A stretch of DNA of 64,000 nucleotides from Knoxdaviesia capensis (GCA_001510575.1 LNGK01000004.1:2912667-2976666), one strand, 5' to 3'; positions 44,660 to 58,849 are shown, counted from the stretch's first letter. Numbers and translations: made by a program. Notes: generated from the sequence alone by a model not told the origin.

Positions 44660-47600
44660 ACTATTAGTATAGCTTAAAAGGTTATATTATAAGTAAGTAC
44701 CGAGCGAAAGCGAATAGTAAAGAGAAGACTTATAAGTTAGGAGCCGCGAATACTATAACTTCTATTAAGAAGCTTACTGAAAGTAAAGGTAATAAGTTTC
44801 TAAAGGATGCTAAGCTAGAGGAGTTAATTACCTTCTACGGTACTACTTATACCGCTATAAACTAACGACCCTTTAAGCCTTACCCTATATACTATATCTA
44901 TATAAATTAGATCTATAATATAAGTTTAGATTCTTATATTTTAAATAACCTATTTTAGTTTAAGCGAGGATCCCTAAAGACTTTTACTAATTTAATTAAG
45001 TTAAGGAGCGGATTATTAGGAGTTCGATATATTAGAACTATTTAACTCTAGATAAAAGACGGATCTAACCTTAGGATTACTAATATCTAATATTACCTTA
45101 CCTTTCTTATTAACGTTATTTCTAGAATTATTTAGTATAAGAAGGGGTACGTTCTAGTAGTAGACTAACTAATAATTAAGGATAAGGTTATTATTACTAT
45201 CTTTCTAATAGAAAGAGGCTTTACGTTAGAAGTAAAGGAAGGCCCTAAGGCCTATATAACTATAGATAAGGTTCCTCGCGAGGAAGGCTATACCTTATAT
45301 ACCGAAGTTAACGGTACTATATACGCTAACGTATCCCTACGTACGCTTTTAGAGAGCGAGGCTCTTATATACTAGCGCCTCTACTACCCTAGAAGGGTAG
45401 CTATATCTTAAATAATTAAGGTAATTACTAGTTCTCTAATTAAGAAAGTAACTAGACTTATTAAGCCTTATAACGCCTACGAGTTTAGAAAGATAACGTC
45501 TTTTAAACTACTAGACTCTAAAGTACCCTCTAAAGTACCTAGGGAGGTTATCTATATAGATATAGGTACTATATAACCGGTATTTACGAGTAAGAATAGC
45601 TACTTCTTATTAGTATATAATAAGGCGACGAGCCGATAATCGGTTTATATAACGGCCTAGAAGAGTAATATACTTATATATATCTAGAAGACCGTTAAGA
45701 GATAGGCGCTAGAGCTAGGCTAGAAGCCTAAGAAGCTCTATAGCGATAACGGTACCGACGTTAGTACTAAGAAGCTAGCTACTTATTATAATAAATAGGG
45801 AATCGAGTATATAATATCGCCTCTATATTACCTAGCTAAGAATAGGCGTATCGAGCGTAGTATCTATAAGGTCTTATAGAAGATTAAAGTAACCGTTATT
45901 ACTAAGAGTATCCCGCTAGAGCTATAAGATAAGATTATAATTATAGTAGTCTATATATTTAATTAGATAGTTATCTCTAAGAGCTTTAATACGCTAATTA
46001 GCGCCTTTTAAAAGGCTTACGGGATATATAAGAAAGTTAATATATTATACCTTTAAATACTAAGTTCTAAATATATCGTATATATAAACCCCTTCTAGCG
46101 ATAGAAGATATTAAGCGTTAAATTCGATAATTAAAATACTAAGCTAATACTTATAAACGTAGAAGGTATCTTAGTTAGATACTAAAGCCGCTATCTTTAT
46201 AGAATATAGATTCTAGAATTTAGATAGGTATATATTACTAAGGATATCTAGTTTTAGGAACGTATCTATAAGCTTTTATATAGAAAGTACGTTCGATCTT
46301 ACCTTCTAAGAGCGTTACGCTAATTAAAAGCTAATACTACTACTAATAGTAATATCCCTAAGAAGGGGATATCTAACGTATTAGAGCTATCTAGCGTACT
46401 AGAGCTATCTAGGGTATCGGAGCTAATAGCCGTATTAGAACCGTCTAATACGTAGAACTTATTAGATAACGAGGAAGTTATAACCGCGAATCCTCTTATT
46501 ACTAACGAGAGCCGCTCGAGACTAGATAAACTTAAAGACCTTAATAAATTAGCTAGCGACTAATTACTAGGAAATACTTTTATAGTAGTATCCGATTTAA
46601 TTTACTTACGTAATATTAATAAAATATTAAAACGTAACCCTTAATAAGATTAGAAAGCTATAGGAACCTAGATAGAAGCTATTAAAACTAAATTTCGGAA
46701 GGTTATTAAGATAAAGACTTTTAAGGTAATATAAGGAAAGCCTCTAAAGAAACTAATTACTACGAAGCTCGCCTTTTAATAGAAGACTAATATAGAGGGT
46801 AACGAAACTAAGAAGAAAGTAAGATAATATACTCGAGGCTTTTAATAACGAGAGGGCGTTAACTTCTATAAAACGTTTATATCGACCGCGACCCTAGATA
46901 CGTAGAAGATCCTATTAGCCCTCGTAGTTAAAACGAGAGCTACCCTACGGTAGATAGACGTAGTCTTTACTTACTTATAAAGAGAGCTTAAGGAAACGAT
47001 CTATATTATCCCTAAGCCTATAATACGTAAGTACCTAGACGAATATCCTAAGGAGGCCCTAAAGGTTAGATAGAAGTTAGGAAGCGCTTAGTAGTATTTT
47101 ATTTTATTAAAACTACTATATAAACTAAAGTAGTTAGGAAGATAGTAGTAGATTCGCTTCCGAGAGGTACTCGTAATAATCGGATTTAAGCCTTTATAGG
47201 CTAACGACGTAACTTACTATAACCCCTAGACCTAAGTAGTTATCTCTTCTTACGTTAATAACCTACTAATCCTTTCCCTTAATAAATCTATAGCCGATTA
47301 ATTTAAGAAAGACCTAGTAAGTATCCTAATCTCTAAGTACTAAGGAGAACTTAAATAGCTCTTAGGAATAGCTATTAAGATCGAGAACGATAGTATCTTA
47401 ATTAGCTAGGATACCTATATTAGAGATATACTAGAGGAGTTCTAGCTTTTAAATTACTAAACTATAACTACATTAATAAAGCTAGTTACCTTTTTACCCC
47501 CTAAGTATAAAGATATATAACTTATTAATTAAAGCTTATACTATCGAATAATAAGAAAGCTCTTATACCTTATAGGAAAGACCTAACCTAACGTAGCCTA

Positions 47601-48210
47601 CGCTATATATTAGTACGCGCGCTTCTCTTATAACCTACGAATTATATACGCTAAAGGCCTAAAGCGTATACTATAGTACCTTACTAGATACGCTTAAAAG
47701 GGGATTACCTACTAATAAAATCCTATAGCGTAAGATTAGATACTAAACGCCTAGGCCGATACCTCGTATAGTAATACCGAAGACGCTAAATTTAAATTAA
47801 TTACTAGCTACGTTATTATACTTAATAATAACCCTATTAGCTAATATAGTAAACGGTAGAAGCGGACTACCGATTCTTCTACCGAAGCTAAGATCTATAT
47901 ACTATAAGAGACTATATATTACCTAGTATAGCTTTAATATTTACTAACTAAGCTTAACTTTTATATTAGGAATATTATCTTCTAAGAGGATAATACCGCT
48001 ACTATTATTACTATTACGAAACCTACTTACTATCTAAACTTAAAATACGTTAGTACGCCTCTTTACTTTACTATTAACTAAGTACGGGAACTTAATATTA
48101 GAGTATAATACGTACCTATAGTAGAATAATTAGCGGATATACTAACTAAGCTATTAGGAAGAGTACTATTTAAGAGGTACGCGGGATTACTAGTATATAA
48201 CGTTCTAACT
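44660..48210 (+). pseudogene. Copia gag 3' end and pol: integrase, reverse transcriptase, RNase H (RIP-mutated)
   Basis: The zinc knuckle resumes at 44,660 (S-L-K-G then the mutated His and last Cys codons). The integrase core begins near 45,550 (I-D-I-G-T), with the QNGRIER-like segment near 45,838. Reverse transcriptase spans about 46,640-47,350; its catalytic box at 47,251-47,270 reads YVNN instead of YVDD through two G to A changes. The RNase H GYAD-like motif is near 47,755. Integrase before RT is the copia order. No frame is open. Confidence 0.78.
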
Positions 48211-48219
48211 AAGAAAGGG
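48211..48219 (+). other. Copia polypurine tract
   Basis: AAGAAAGGG directly abuts the 3' LTR. Confidence 0.75.
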
Positions 48220-48562
48220 TATTAAATATTAGAATAATTTATATTATATTATCCTTTATATAGCTAGAAGTTTATAATAAAGAATAAGGCTACGATAAAT
48301 AGCTTAGGGAATAATAATAGACGTAATATAGATTTACGAAGAGCCTAGTATAAGAAGGGAAGCCTTAGAAGGCATTAGGGATCTAGATAGGAGGAAGCCT
48401 AGATCCTATAGGGGATAAGAAAGAAGCTTTCCCCCTATCTATTCTAGCATAGTATTTCATAGCTATTAACTACTTATCTTATTTTTTACCCCCTACCTTT
48501 ATAAATAGTATTAACTGTAAAGTTACGCTTCTAATTCTAACCGCTTTTCCTGTATTCGAACA
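48220..48562 (+). repeat. Copia 3' LTR
   Basis: It pairs with 32,385-32,727. It ends TTCGAACA, keeping the canonical CA that the left copy lost. CA/TG sites survive mainly in the outer (right) half, for example at 48,381, 48,448 and 48,457. Confidence 0.92.
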
Positions 48563-51500
48563 CTCACTGTATGTACTGTATGCTGTATGCACTCTATAAC
48601 CTAGATTGGCCACTTTATAGGGCGCGGCTCCCCCCTCCAATTCGTTCGCTTGGGCCGCCATGTGGTGGGCGGCCAAAAATAGATCAGGGCATGCATTTCG
48701 GCAGCTTCACACCAACTGTCCTTCCAACACCAACAACCAACACAGTCGAAAGAAGCCGCGTATTACTTGCAGATGCTGACAGCAAGACAAGATCTGGGAA
48801 GAGAGAGTGAGATGCAGCCTGTGTCTACTACAGTACTGTTGATTTGACTCGCCATATTACTTGTGAAAGCACTTACATACAGTACGCACAGTCGTAGTAG
48901 TAACTGTCACTGGCAACAGTAACGCTCGATTTTCACTGTCCACTGGAGTTTTCTCCTGTAATACACTGGCAACTAACCACCAAGTCAGTCCGGCGGACCT
49001 GGGCCTGGACTTCAGGGCTTCCTCCACTGGCAGTATCACGCATATCCCAAGCGCGATATCAGGCTAAGTTTGCAGCACCACTTTTGCCTTTCCCTGCTAA
49101 CCAAGCTTGCGCGGCTGGTCGCTTGTTTCTTCGATAAGGAAGGGACGCCCCGGGACATCGGGAGTTTAGAGCCTTCTTCCTCTTCTGTCGGGTCTGCTTG
49201 TCCACCTGTGCAAGTGAATTTGCTGCACTGAGACTAACTGTAGCATTCACATTTCCTAACCTCAAGCCGTAATAGACGAAATCCGCCCAAGACTTTTTCA
49301 TACCAGTGACATTTTCTCTCCGCCCACCGCAGTCCGCACTCTTGGCAACCCGACATCCAAGATTCTAGAACTCCCAACACTCTCTCCGCCCGCCCTGAAA
49401 CAGCATACTGAAAGGCCACCACCAAGTTGCTGCACCACCACAAGAGCAAAAAAAGCGCGAGATTGATCTTCATAACCACCGTCGCCGTTACAGCGAACAA
49501 ACCGCGAGAGCCACCCTTACCTTTCCCCCTCCCAAGAATTTCTCCAGGCCTCCCCTCGGCGTGGCTAGGTACGCCTAGACTTGGGAAAAGCTCTTGAGGC
49601 GTACTGTACGTCAGCCGGCGCGCAGCAACGGACTCTTGCCAACTTCCCGAGCGCACCGCAAGCAAGCAGGGTTCGCTTAAACCCACTAAACAGCCAGCAG
49701 CCCTTTAGGTCTCTCTGGCTTGTCAGATGCACACGAGTTGTGCAATACTTGCCTTTCAGCCATGCCGTGACAGTTCAGGGTTGTGTTTGCTTCTCAAGGC
49801 TTCCTTTCCCGCCAGCACAATGTCGGACGGAGTGCGGACGGAGAGCGACAGAACGGAGGAGTTTTGAGTCTTTGAGGGCCCCTGCGGGAGCTGTTTCTGG
49901 TCATCCTATGCCGAATACGATCGGACAGATAACTTACCAACCTACCAGGCTACCACTTAAAACCCTTCTGGGCATTACCGACCGAGAAACCCAGAGACCA
50001 CCCCGCAATGTTTCTATCCATCTCACACCAAAATTCGGCCGTGGAGTGGTTCCGGGCTTATGTCCTCAACAGGGCGTCACCAACCCCCTCCAAGGTGCGA
50101 CAAAATCTGACAGTCCGCCGCCATAACGTCGAAACTGAGGCGCGGAGCTCGGCCGGACATCCAGGAAGACTTGGCTGCGTGAGATTATTACATGCGACGA
50201 GCTGAGAAATGCTTGGAAATACTCGGTCGCTCCACACTATTGGTAGGCACTCCAGGGTTAATAGACGTGATACTGTATGGCGGGACACCGGTGACTCTTA
50301 TACCCTCATACTACCGCTAAAAACCGCCAAAAACTCCCCCGATGGCTGGCCAAAACTGCAGTACAGTGGACAAAGAACCCCAATATCGCGCGGCTGGGCG
50401 TGTATATGAATAGTCAATATATTGCTTCTTTTATTTTTATTTTTGTATCTTCACGGGCTGATGTCCCGTCCGTCCTCTACACGCTTCTTTTTCTCCGGAG
50501 CTTGCCGATATATCTCGTTTTGGTCAAGGCCTGCCGTGTTGCTGGCCGAATCAGGCAGTCATTAGAGCACGGCTCCAAGTTAACACACACACACACACAC
50601 AATACGCCCTGCCCTAATCTATCAGCCTGTAAACCGGAAGTGGAGACAGACAGACAGACCTTTCTTCCCCAGTCCTCTCTGCTCATCGCCCAGAAGGACC
50701 GCCAGACTCAGCAAGCCAACCAGGGCGTCGTCTTCCGGCCTCTTTTGTGTTCTTCGGCTCACAAGTAATGGAAACGAGGCTCGAGATGCACCTATGTGGC
50801 CAGAGAGTGAGAGCAGCACGAGCGACTCAGAAAGTTTCCGCGACACGACCGTGAGGTTTCTTTTGTTCTCGGTATTATAGGGGGCCCCCGTACGTCTTCT
50901 TCGGAGATGGATTCCCGATCGAGAGGTCAAGATAACTACCGCCGTGCTGACAAACAAGACGCATCGTTTTTGTCAGGCAGGCACCATCCAGGCGCCGGTG
51001 CCTTCCCAGTCAGTTTTCTAAGCGACAGGAAGGAAGGAAGCAAAAGAAGGTTCGAAACTTTCTATACTCACCCACCCAGTGCTTTCCTAACTCGGACTAG
51101 CCGGTTCCGTAGCGAGGTACCTTTGAACCTTTTTGCTGCTGCTGGCGTGGTGTGTGCTTTTTAATATATAAATATATATGATTTCTTTTTTGCGCTCTTA
51201 ACGACGGACCCGCGCGCTCTAACCCTTCGATTAATTGTTTCTTTTCTTTCAACGGCTCCATTCTTTCTTCTTCCGCCCGTCCCCGTTTGCTCCACCCCTC
51301 GTCAGCGACAGTATCTTCCAAATCAGAAATTCACCCGTCAGTGTCGTCGGCGGCCGGTAGCCGTCTCACAGCGTTCGTCTCGAGACCAAGACTGTGCTCG
51401 GAGCTTTAAGCCTCTCTCTTTCTCTCATACACACACACACACACACACGCTTTCATAAGGGTTTGAAGAACAGCCCTGGCCACCTCTCTGCTCTATCTCT

Positions 51501-54500
51501 GTCTCACTCCCTGCATTTTGGGCTAGACCATATCTTCGATCTGTGGTCTAGTTCGAATATAAACGCCGAATCGGTGCCGGCGGGTAATGCTTACAGACTC
51601 GGCTCTCGCCTAAGTGTCTTGTTCGTCAGCTTGCGACCACTAGCCCACCCCCCTAACACGCCTACTGTAGGTTATGGTAATACCCGCCCTGTTCCTGGGT
51701 CTCGAAGACCGCGTATACGACGGTGGAGGACTTCTATATGCGCTGCACTCGACGTAAGTAGCCGACCGGAATTCATCAGATCTCCCTCGCTGCGTGTCTT
51801 GGAGGCGCGCCTCTTTTCCCATGCCGATTTGCTGATGCTTACGGCTGGCTGTCTTTGCCCATACTGTATGTCTGCGTGGTACACAGGCTTGACATCTTCA
51901 CACTGAAGCCCTTCACAAGTCGAATATAGGAAATACAGAATTCCGGCGGCCCAAACCCTCATCTCTGGCACAATCTTCACCCCTCCACTTTTCACCACCA
52001 CCACATGTCCCAATTTCACCTGATCTGATGCCCACCAGTCTCACACACATCGTCGGCTATCTGCGTGAGAGGTTGGATCACCATTAACGCATGAGAGAGG
52101 GTGAGCGAGCTATGAATCAGAACCCTCGGCTGTTCGTTCGTATTTCCGGCCCGTCATGGCCAGAAGAAACCCACATCTTTTTAACATACTTGTATCTCAG
52201 GACTCGTCTCCCCTCCGCCCCATTCTCACCCCCCCATTCCCGAGTTCAATGACATAGACACTGCCCGACGTCGGGATTCTCCATGTTCTAGGTCTGGCTG
52301 TCGACTTGACTTTTACACCACTTGCCACAGGCCCCCCTTCCACGAGTTCTCCCGAACTTCTACGACTCCACCCCTAGATCTTTGTTCTCCAATCCCGCTC
52401 CTGAACCCCCCCGTTCATTATGTTACCATGCCTTTGCTCCGGAGGTGAGGGTGCCCCCCCCACCCAACTTCGCCTCTTCGGGGCTCTTCTTCGGGGTTCT
52501 AATATGCATAGAACATGCCATTCTAGTAAGGGTCTCAGAAAGACTCCACGTTCCTTTTCCCACTAAATGAACCTACAGTACTGGTGTCCATTGCATTCAC
52601 GACCACAGGGCGCGCGACTACCCTGATCACTAATTATGCAGGTTCCCACCTATATCCCCCCCAAAACAAATAAAACGAAACCACAACTCTCTCTCGGCCT
52701 CTGACGGCGTCACTCTGCGCCGACGGGATCGGGATCGGGATCGGAGATAAAACGTCTAAAGGGAGGCTCCAGTTCTTTCCTCTCTCTTGGGCGTTATCCT
52801 CGGCTGGCTGTCCCCCTAGTCTCTGCCCTGAACCCTGGAGAAGAGGATCCCACTAACAACAAAAGAAAGCGTCCAGTGCTCCGATAGTTCCGTCACCCAA
52901 ATTCTTGGAAGTGTCTGTCCTGTTACATCATTCTCTCGACGGACGAAACCCAAAAGAAGCGCAATTTCACTCCGCAATCGACGCTTTGGCCCACCCCCTA
53001 CGTCTTCCTCGTTCTTTGGGAGCAATTGCTCCTTATCCGTACATGGTTTATACACGCGCGGTCGCGGCCAAGCCTAGCACCGCCGGGGTTTTATAATGTT
53101 GAGTAATGCGCTTGCTCGAAGCACAGATACAAAAAAAATAAAATTTTACCATCCGATTCCATGAAATAGCCGATCTTCCCGTCTCGGACCCCGAAGTCAC
53201 CCCGTGTCCAGGCTTCTATGCACATCCCGTAGCAGAGGATGTTTCGACGTGTTTCTGGATTTGGGGGGTGGAATTGGGTAAGGGACGTGGTGGCTTTTCG
53301 TGTACTGTCCTGTACTGAACACTACGTACACATGTGTGTACTCCTTACATGCAGTGCATATACACTCGTCGAGTACAGTAATGGACCTTACGAGGGGCTG
53401 TGGCAATGCCGAAGAGGGGACGGACGAATTTCAGGTACCGTAACGCACTGAAATGTGTGGCTCACAAGTCGATGACACGCTGAAACGAAGTTCTGCGAGG
53501 ATATTCGGATATGGGTAGTGGTAAGGCCGCAAAAGCCGTCTGTGACGCTAGAGGTATTCATGCCCCGGGGAGAGGCAAAAGGCACGGAAAATAAGGTTCA
53601 TAGCTCCGTGGAAATCAGCGAGTTCCAGGCGGTGTTTAGTGCTGGGTTGCTGTGTAAGACATGGCCCCCGAAGACCAGCCATTGGCAGACCGCTAAAAAG
53701 CGCATTTCTGAACTCTGGACTGTTAGTGCCTGGCGCGAGCTGTACGGGCGGTGCGCTGCGGAGTTTCCGTCCTGCACGAAGACATCTCGGGAGAACAGGA
53801 AGCTCCGTGGGGGGGACCAGAGGATCAGAGGGAAAAAGAAACCCAAAAGCTCAGACATTTCCGGTTACTTAGTGCATCTTGCGATTTACTGATTAGTCTG
53901 ATAGAAATCCAAGTTGGGATGATTCTGGTCAGCCTCGTCATCTCACCCTGCGTCTTCTTTAAAATCAGTATGTACTGTACGTGTAGGACAGACTGAGAAC
54001 ACAATCCAGGCTGTGAAAAAATTCGCAACAGCCGTGGCGGCTGTGGCGCCACGCAGCGATAGGGCGCGCCTGTGGAAACAGAAGGAGCGACCAAAAATTA
54101 CAGAGCGACAAAAAAGGACCACAGCCAAGCGAAATGGCCTGGTCGCGACCACCACTAACCGAAGCCAAGCAGCCCTCTTTTGCAGCCGACCTTCACTTGT
54201 ATGTAACTGACATGCCAGTCACTTCCCCCCCCAACAGAAGTGCTCTTTCTTGTACGAGCAGTTCGCAAAGTGTGCCCTCGTACTAGGCCGCCCGCCTCTT
54301 TTACGAGGAATTGCAAAATACCCGCGAAATAGGTTTCCCGGCCGAAGGAGACAGACACGAATTCAAGCCGGAAGGAACAACCCCCAGACGAACCTGCCGA
54401 GGCTTGACAAATGCACTTGAGTAAAACAGAAACAAGAGATAGAACCCGGTCAATCGCATGTTTTCGCCGCCGCTAGACGCTATTCCGTTCGTTCTTTATG

Positions 54501-57500
54501 GCTGCTGTCCGCCCGCGGGAGCGCGATTAGAAATGATGATGAATGCGAACAGTGCTTAACGTATGCCCAAAGGCCGCGATTAACGGACGGAGCTGCTTCG
54601 GAGCACTAGCACACCCAAAAAGAGCGACGAGGGGCCTCTTCGTCACATGTCTCCGAGGAAGCAAGGATGGAGTGCGAACTTGGTTCTTACTACTTCACGG
54701 CCACTGACAGTTCAGCACTCGTAAAGAAGAATTGGATGCGTGTACGTGGATTTTAATGCAATTTCAGCAAAGACCGAAGTGTGGATTTTGTGCCCCCCAA
54801 ACAGGCTATCAGTCAGGTTATGCCACCAGAAAGAAAAGGAAAAAATACCCAAGCGGACCAGAGAAGAAAAAAAAGACGCTGGCCCGCGGGCGGGTTTTGT
54901 TCTACCGTCTCCTGCTTAATTTTGCAATTTCTTTTTCCTTGCGCGCGAGGCGCTTGGCGGTACGTACCTTCACCCTCTTTATCTTGGGGGGCGGGGCTCG
55001 TTCTTGGAGCTAAACGAGGGTCTTGCCAGGGCGGTTGTTACTTGTTGCATCCAAAGGGCATCCCCACCTTTTCTTTCCTGCGGGTTTTTGTTAAAATCGC
55101 CAGAACTCCCATCCGTGACTCGGTGGCCGAATAGGTGGTCGCCTACCAATGTGTGTGTGTGTTGTGTAGTGTACAGTACAGTACTGTACAGTCGGTATAC
55201 AACGTGCATTATCGTGTGCCTTCTGGTTGGAAGCAACAGTGATAATGCAGCCCATTGCGTCACCCCCTTTCCGCATTTCTGTTGAGGGGTTGTTTGTCGC
55301 TATCAACGCGCGGAAAGCCCAAAGTAACACTTGGCCAGATAGCCAATGCCGGCTAATCTTCGTCTGCAGCGTTAAAATACTTCTTTCCTCCTTGCTGTTC
55401 CTTCCTCGGGGAATAGTCGTCTTGTCGTCCACGGTGACATGGCACAAGGAAGGCACGAGCCATAGACACACAACCCGGGCAGGAGCTGTGTGCTCTTTCC
55501 TGCTGTGAGTCCGAGTTGGGGTGTGTCCAGTGTTTTTGATGAATCATACATACGGGGTACGGACAGCGGACAACGGCCGAGTTAGCCGACAAACCCTAAC
55601 GAGCAGTCTGGCGGACATGTTCTGTAATTCGAAAAGTCGCTGGAACTGAAATAAAGCAGCATGTCGTCCTCGTATAAAAGGCGCGCACACACACACACAC
55701 AGACACCGTCCTTTCCATTCCTGTGCCCCTGCCAGCGGCTGCCTCCTGGGATGGTAGCGTCTAACTGCCCTCAGTCTTGGGTTTTTTTTTTCTTCTCAAA
55801 TTTTCTTTTACAGGAACCCTTTAATTCGCGGCATAGGCCTGGAATTTTTACACAAAAAAGACCAGAATCCTGTATCCGCGGCCCACGCCCCCCCCCCACC
55901 CCTCGTCTCCACAGTTTTCGCTCTCGCTGACTTACACGCCCCATTCCCCCATGTTCCCCACTGTTTTTTTATCGCCTACCAACAAAGCCAACCGCCGCCG
56001 CCGCCCTCTTTTTTCATTTTTCATTCTTCTCCCTTCTCGTTTGGCGCTCGCGCTCGTGCTCTGACACGCTCGTTCCGCGGAGACGGAGAGGCCATAATTA
56101 TCTTTACATAACACACCCCCCCATTTCCCCCCCGGGGGCTGGGGTGAGACATGCGCGTCTGTGGAAGTACCTTTTTTTGCTCGGAACTCTGCCTTGCATG
56201 TACCTTTTTCTGGTGACTTGCGGTTTGACCGTGCATGACCAGAAAAGAAAGAGAGTACAGTCCAGGCCCCAGCCCGGCCTTGCAAACGACAAGAGCCGGA
56301 ACAGCCGCCCCCCCCCCTTCTCTCTCTCTTTTCCTCTTGGTGCTGCATCTGAAAATTGCGTGAAGGCCTGCCTATACTATTCCGTTCAGACTCCATGGGT
56401 ACTCCACAGTGCCCTTCATATCCTGAGTCACAGCTGAGTAAATGATTGACAATTCGGAAATATCGTGCATTCCAAACAGCAGGAGCTGGACGCAGGCCAC
56501 TTTCGGGGCTCCTTCCGTTTGATTCAGTGGCCAACGCCCGCCGCCAGGGCTGCTCCTTCCCTTTCCTTCCTGTTATGTCTGCTTGCCATTGCAATGGACA
56601 GGCAGGTACACTCCATCGTACTCGCAGAGTACCTACCTGCCTGCAGTAAAAAGTGTAAAACCCCACGCTTGTTAGGCACTCCCGTGGGCTGTTCCTGCCC
56701 GTTGTCTTTTTCCTCTTCCTCATCCACGATTTTTGCTTTATCGTCGTAATCTTCCATTTCATTCTGCCCCCGTATGTGAGCTCAGCCCCATTTTCTCCTC
56801 CTTGATGCAAACTTGCATACTCCGTCTTTTATTCTCGTATAATCGTCTGCTCTCTCTCGTTTGAAGAGAATCGGAAATTCCTTCCCCATTCCTCTTCTTC
56901 ACATCACCTAGACAGTATACGAGTTACACTACACATTGATATTATCCATGACTCGGTCGCGATTATTAGCCCAATCTCTCGCTCCCTCGCTTGGAAACGC
57001 CCAGAGACGCCACCGGTAAACCGCGACTGAACGACGGTACGAATTACTGGACATTTACAAAGCTTTCAAGGTTGGTGACTCTTTTTTCTGCCGTTTTACT
57101 CCTTCGTGGGTTTGCTTTCGACAAGCATTGAAGTTTGGCTTTACTGCCCGTCACCGTGCCCTGGAGATGCTATGCCTGCTATTTTCAGGGCCAATATCAG
57201 CTAGACCCCCTTCTCGAGTACCTTTCCCACTCACTCAATCACTCCAACGACAGCAAGCTGCTGTGATGTCTTGCTTCACTTTAACAATTCCCCCAATCGT
57301 GCTGTCTTCTTATGCGACCCAGAGTACCATGTTCTCTTCACTCCACCAAGGAACAAATTCCGTTGTGTGGCTGGTGGGAGGCAGTTCCTCCTTTCACAAA
57401 TTACACATATGCGACACGGACACACAAAAGAAAAAAGAGACATACCATAAAAAAAACCTGCACGTTTATTGGGGGCCATTTTTTTTTTTTGGCTGTGGGC

Positions 57501-58146
57501 GGTTGGGGTTCGCCTGTTTTTCCTGCTGTTTTTGTCTCTCGACAGGCGCAGCCTAATCGCGCGCCAAAAGAAAAAAGAATCCTCAAGCCTCAAGCGCCAC
57601 CCGACAGCTCGGGGCAACAATACATCACATTGCGTATTTCGTTTCTTCCCTTCTCCCGCCGCCATCAATCTTTCACCATTTCATATTGGTGGCGGTTAAT
57701 GTTTCTCTGGCATTTTTCTTTTATCGTTTTTTCAACCCGATCGTGTCCTCTTTCCTTCAAGCGTGGCCTCCAACATTGAATATTGAAGCCATGGAGAAGG
57801 GACCACCCGTTTGTCGAAGGACCCATTTGCCGAAGCGAGAAACTGGGATGGGGGACTGAAAATGAGAGAACACGGTTCATGGCCTGTCTATCTTCCTCTT
57901 ATCTTGCGCCAGATTCAGTGAAACTGGTGTTTGCTGCTGCCGTCCATCATGTAACTTGTACTCATATCCCCACCAGCGCATCTTTTGCCGCGAGCTCCTT
58001 CCCTCCCAGTTGAGGCACTTCTTGCCCCTCTTCAAAAACATAGCCGCGAGGTTTGACGTCGTATCTCCTCATCCTCTTTCTCACTCTATTTCTCTCTATA
58101 TCTCTGCCAGACTACTGCACTTGGATGCACGTAAAGAAGTACGGTC

Positions 58147-58149
<3 letters not shown>

Positions 58150-58188
<39 letters not shown>
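58150..58188 (+). repeat. (AC)n microsatellite
   Basis: A perfect AC run of 39 bp, read directly. Confidence 0.95.
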
Positions 58189-58189
<1 letters not shown>

Positions 58190-58847
58190 GGGTGTGTGCA
58201 TCGTGGGATGCACCAGCAGTGGTGGTGGTGTGTCTAAACTCTGCATACAGCCCAGCCCAGCTTTACGCCCTTGGTGTGTCTGTCCCTCCTTGCTCGCTTT
58301 GGCGCCTCCGCTTCTGCTGTTCTGCCCTCTGGTCCCCTCGTCTACCGCTTCTCACTGGACCGCGCGCCGTGTCTACTACGCTAACGGTTTCGGAACATGG
58401 CCCTTCGTCACAATCCCGCCCGTCACACTGCATCTGCGCTACCAGAGACTTATGATGGACCCTATAACTGACTTACTTACTGCCACGACCCTGCGTACTA
58501 TAGTCTACCGTACATGCTAAACGACAAATCCGCCTGCGCCAAATCCAACACACGCAACTTACACGCCTGGGCTCGTCTCTTCTCTCTCCTTCTCCGTCGC
58601 CAGTTGCGGGCTCGGCTCTTTTCTCTTCCTGCCACCCAGCGCCTTTTTATTCTTACTATTTTCCTTCTTTTCCTTTTCCTTTTCCTTCTCCTCTTCCTGA
58701 TTTCTCCCCCCTCTTCCTTTCTCGCCTCGCTTCTTCGCTTCTGCCTAAGTCCATCCAGTATCCATACCCCCCCCTCCTTTGATCTCTGGTGCCATCGGCG
58801 TCTATCCTGCCCTCTGTGTTTGTCACCTATTCCTCCGAGCCGCCGTC

Positions 58848-58849
<2 letters not shown>

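Larger units (their letters stand above)
32385..48562 (+). mobile_element. Ty1/copia LTR retrotransposon, RIP-degenerated, carrying nested gypsy insertions
   Basis: The LTRs are 343 bp each (32,385-32,727 and 48,220-48,562), in direct orientation, with a perfect 5 bp target duplication ctcac at 32,380-32,384 and 48,563-48,567. A primer binding site abuts the left LTR and a polypurine tract abuts the right one. Degenerated gag and pol read on the plus strand with integrase before reverse transcriptase, the copia order. Removing the solo LTR (283 bp plus TSD) and the gypsy element leaves roughly 5.6 kb, a normal copia length. All reading frames are destroyed by TG to TA and CA to TA changes. 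Confidence 0.92.

Noticed and set aside
32385..48562. AT-rich block considered as a centromere fragment
   Set aside because: It is fully explained by one bounded copia element with intact target duplications and nested gypsy copies, and the flanks are ordinary GC-normal DNA.
49581..50126. 181-codon plus-strand frame
   Set aside because: It begins at TTG, has no recognisable domain, and no splice sites that would extend it sensibly.
51044..51062. T-arm-like hairpin around GGTTCGAAA
   Set aside because: The T-stem pairs, but no matching acceptor stem or A box lies at tRNA distance upstream.
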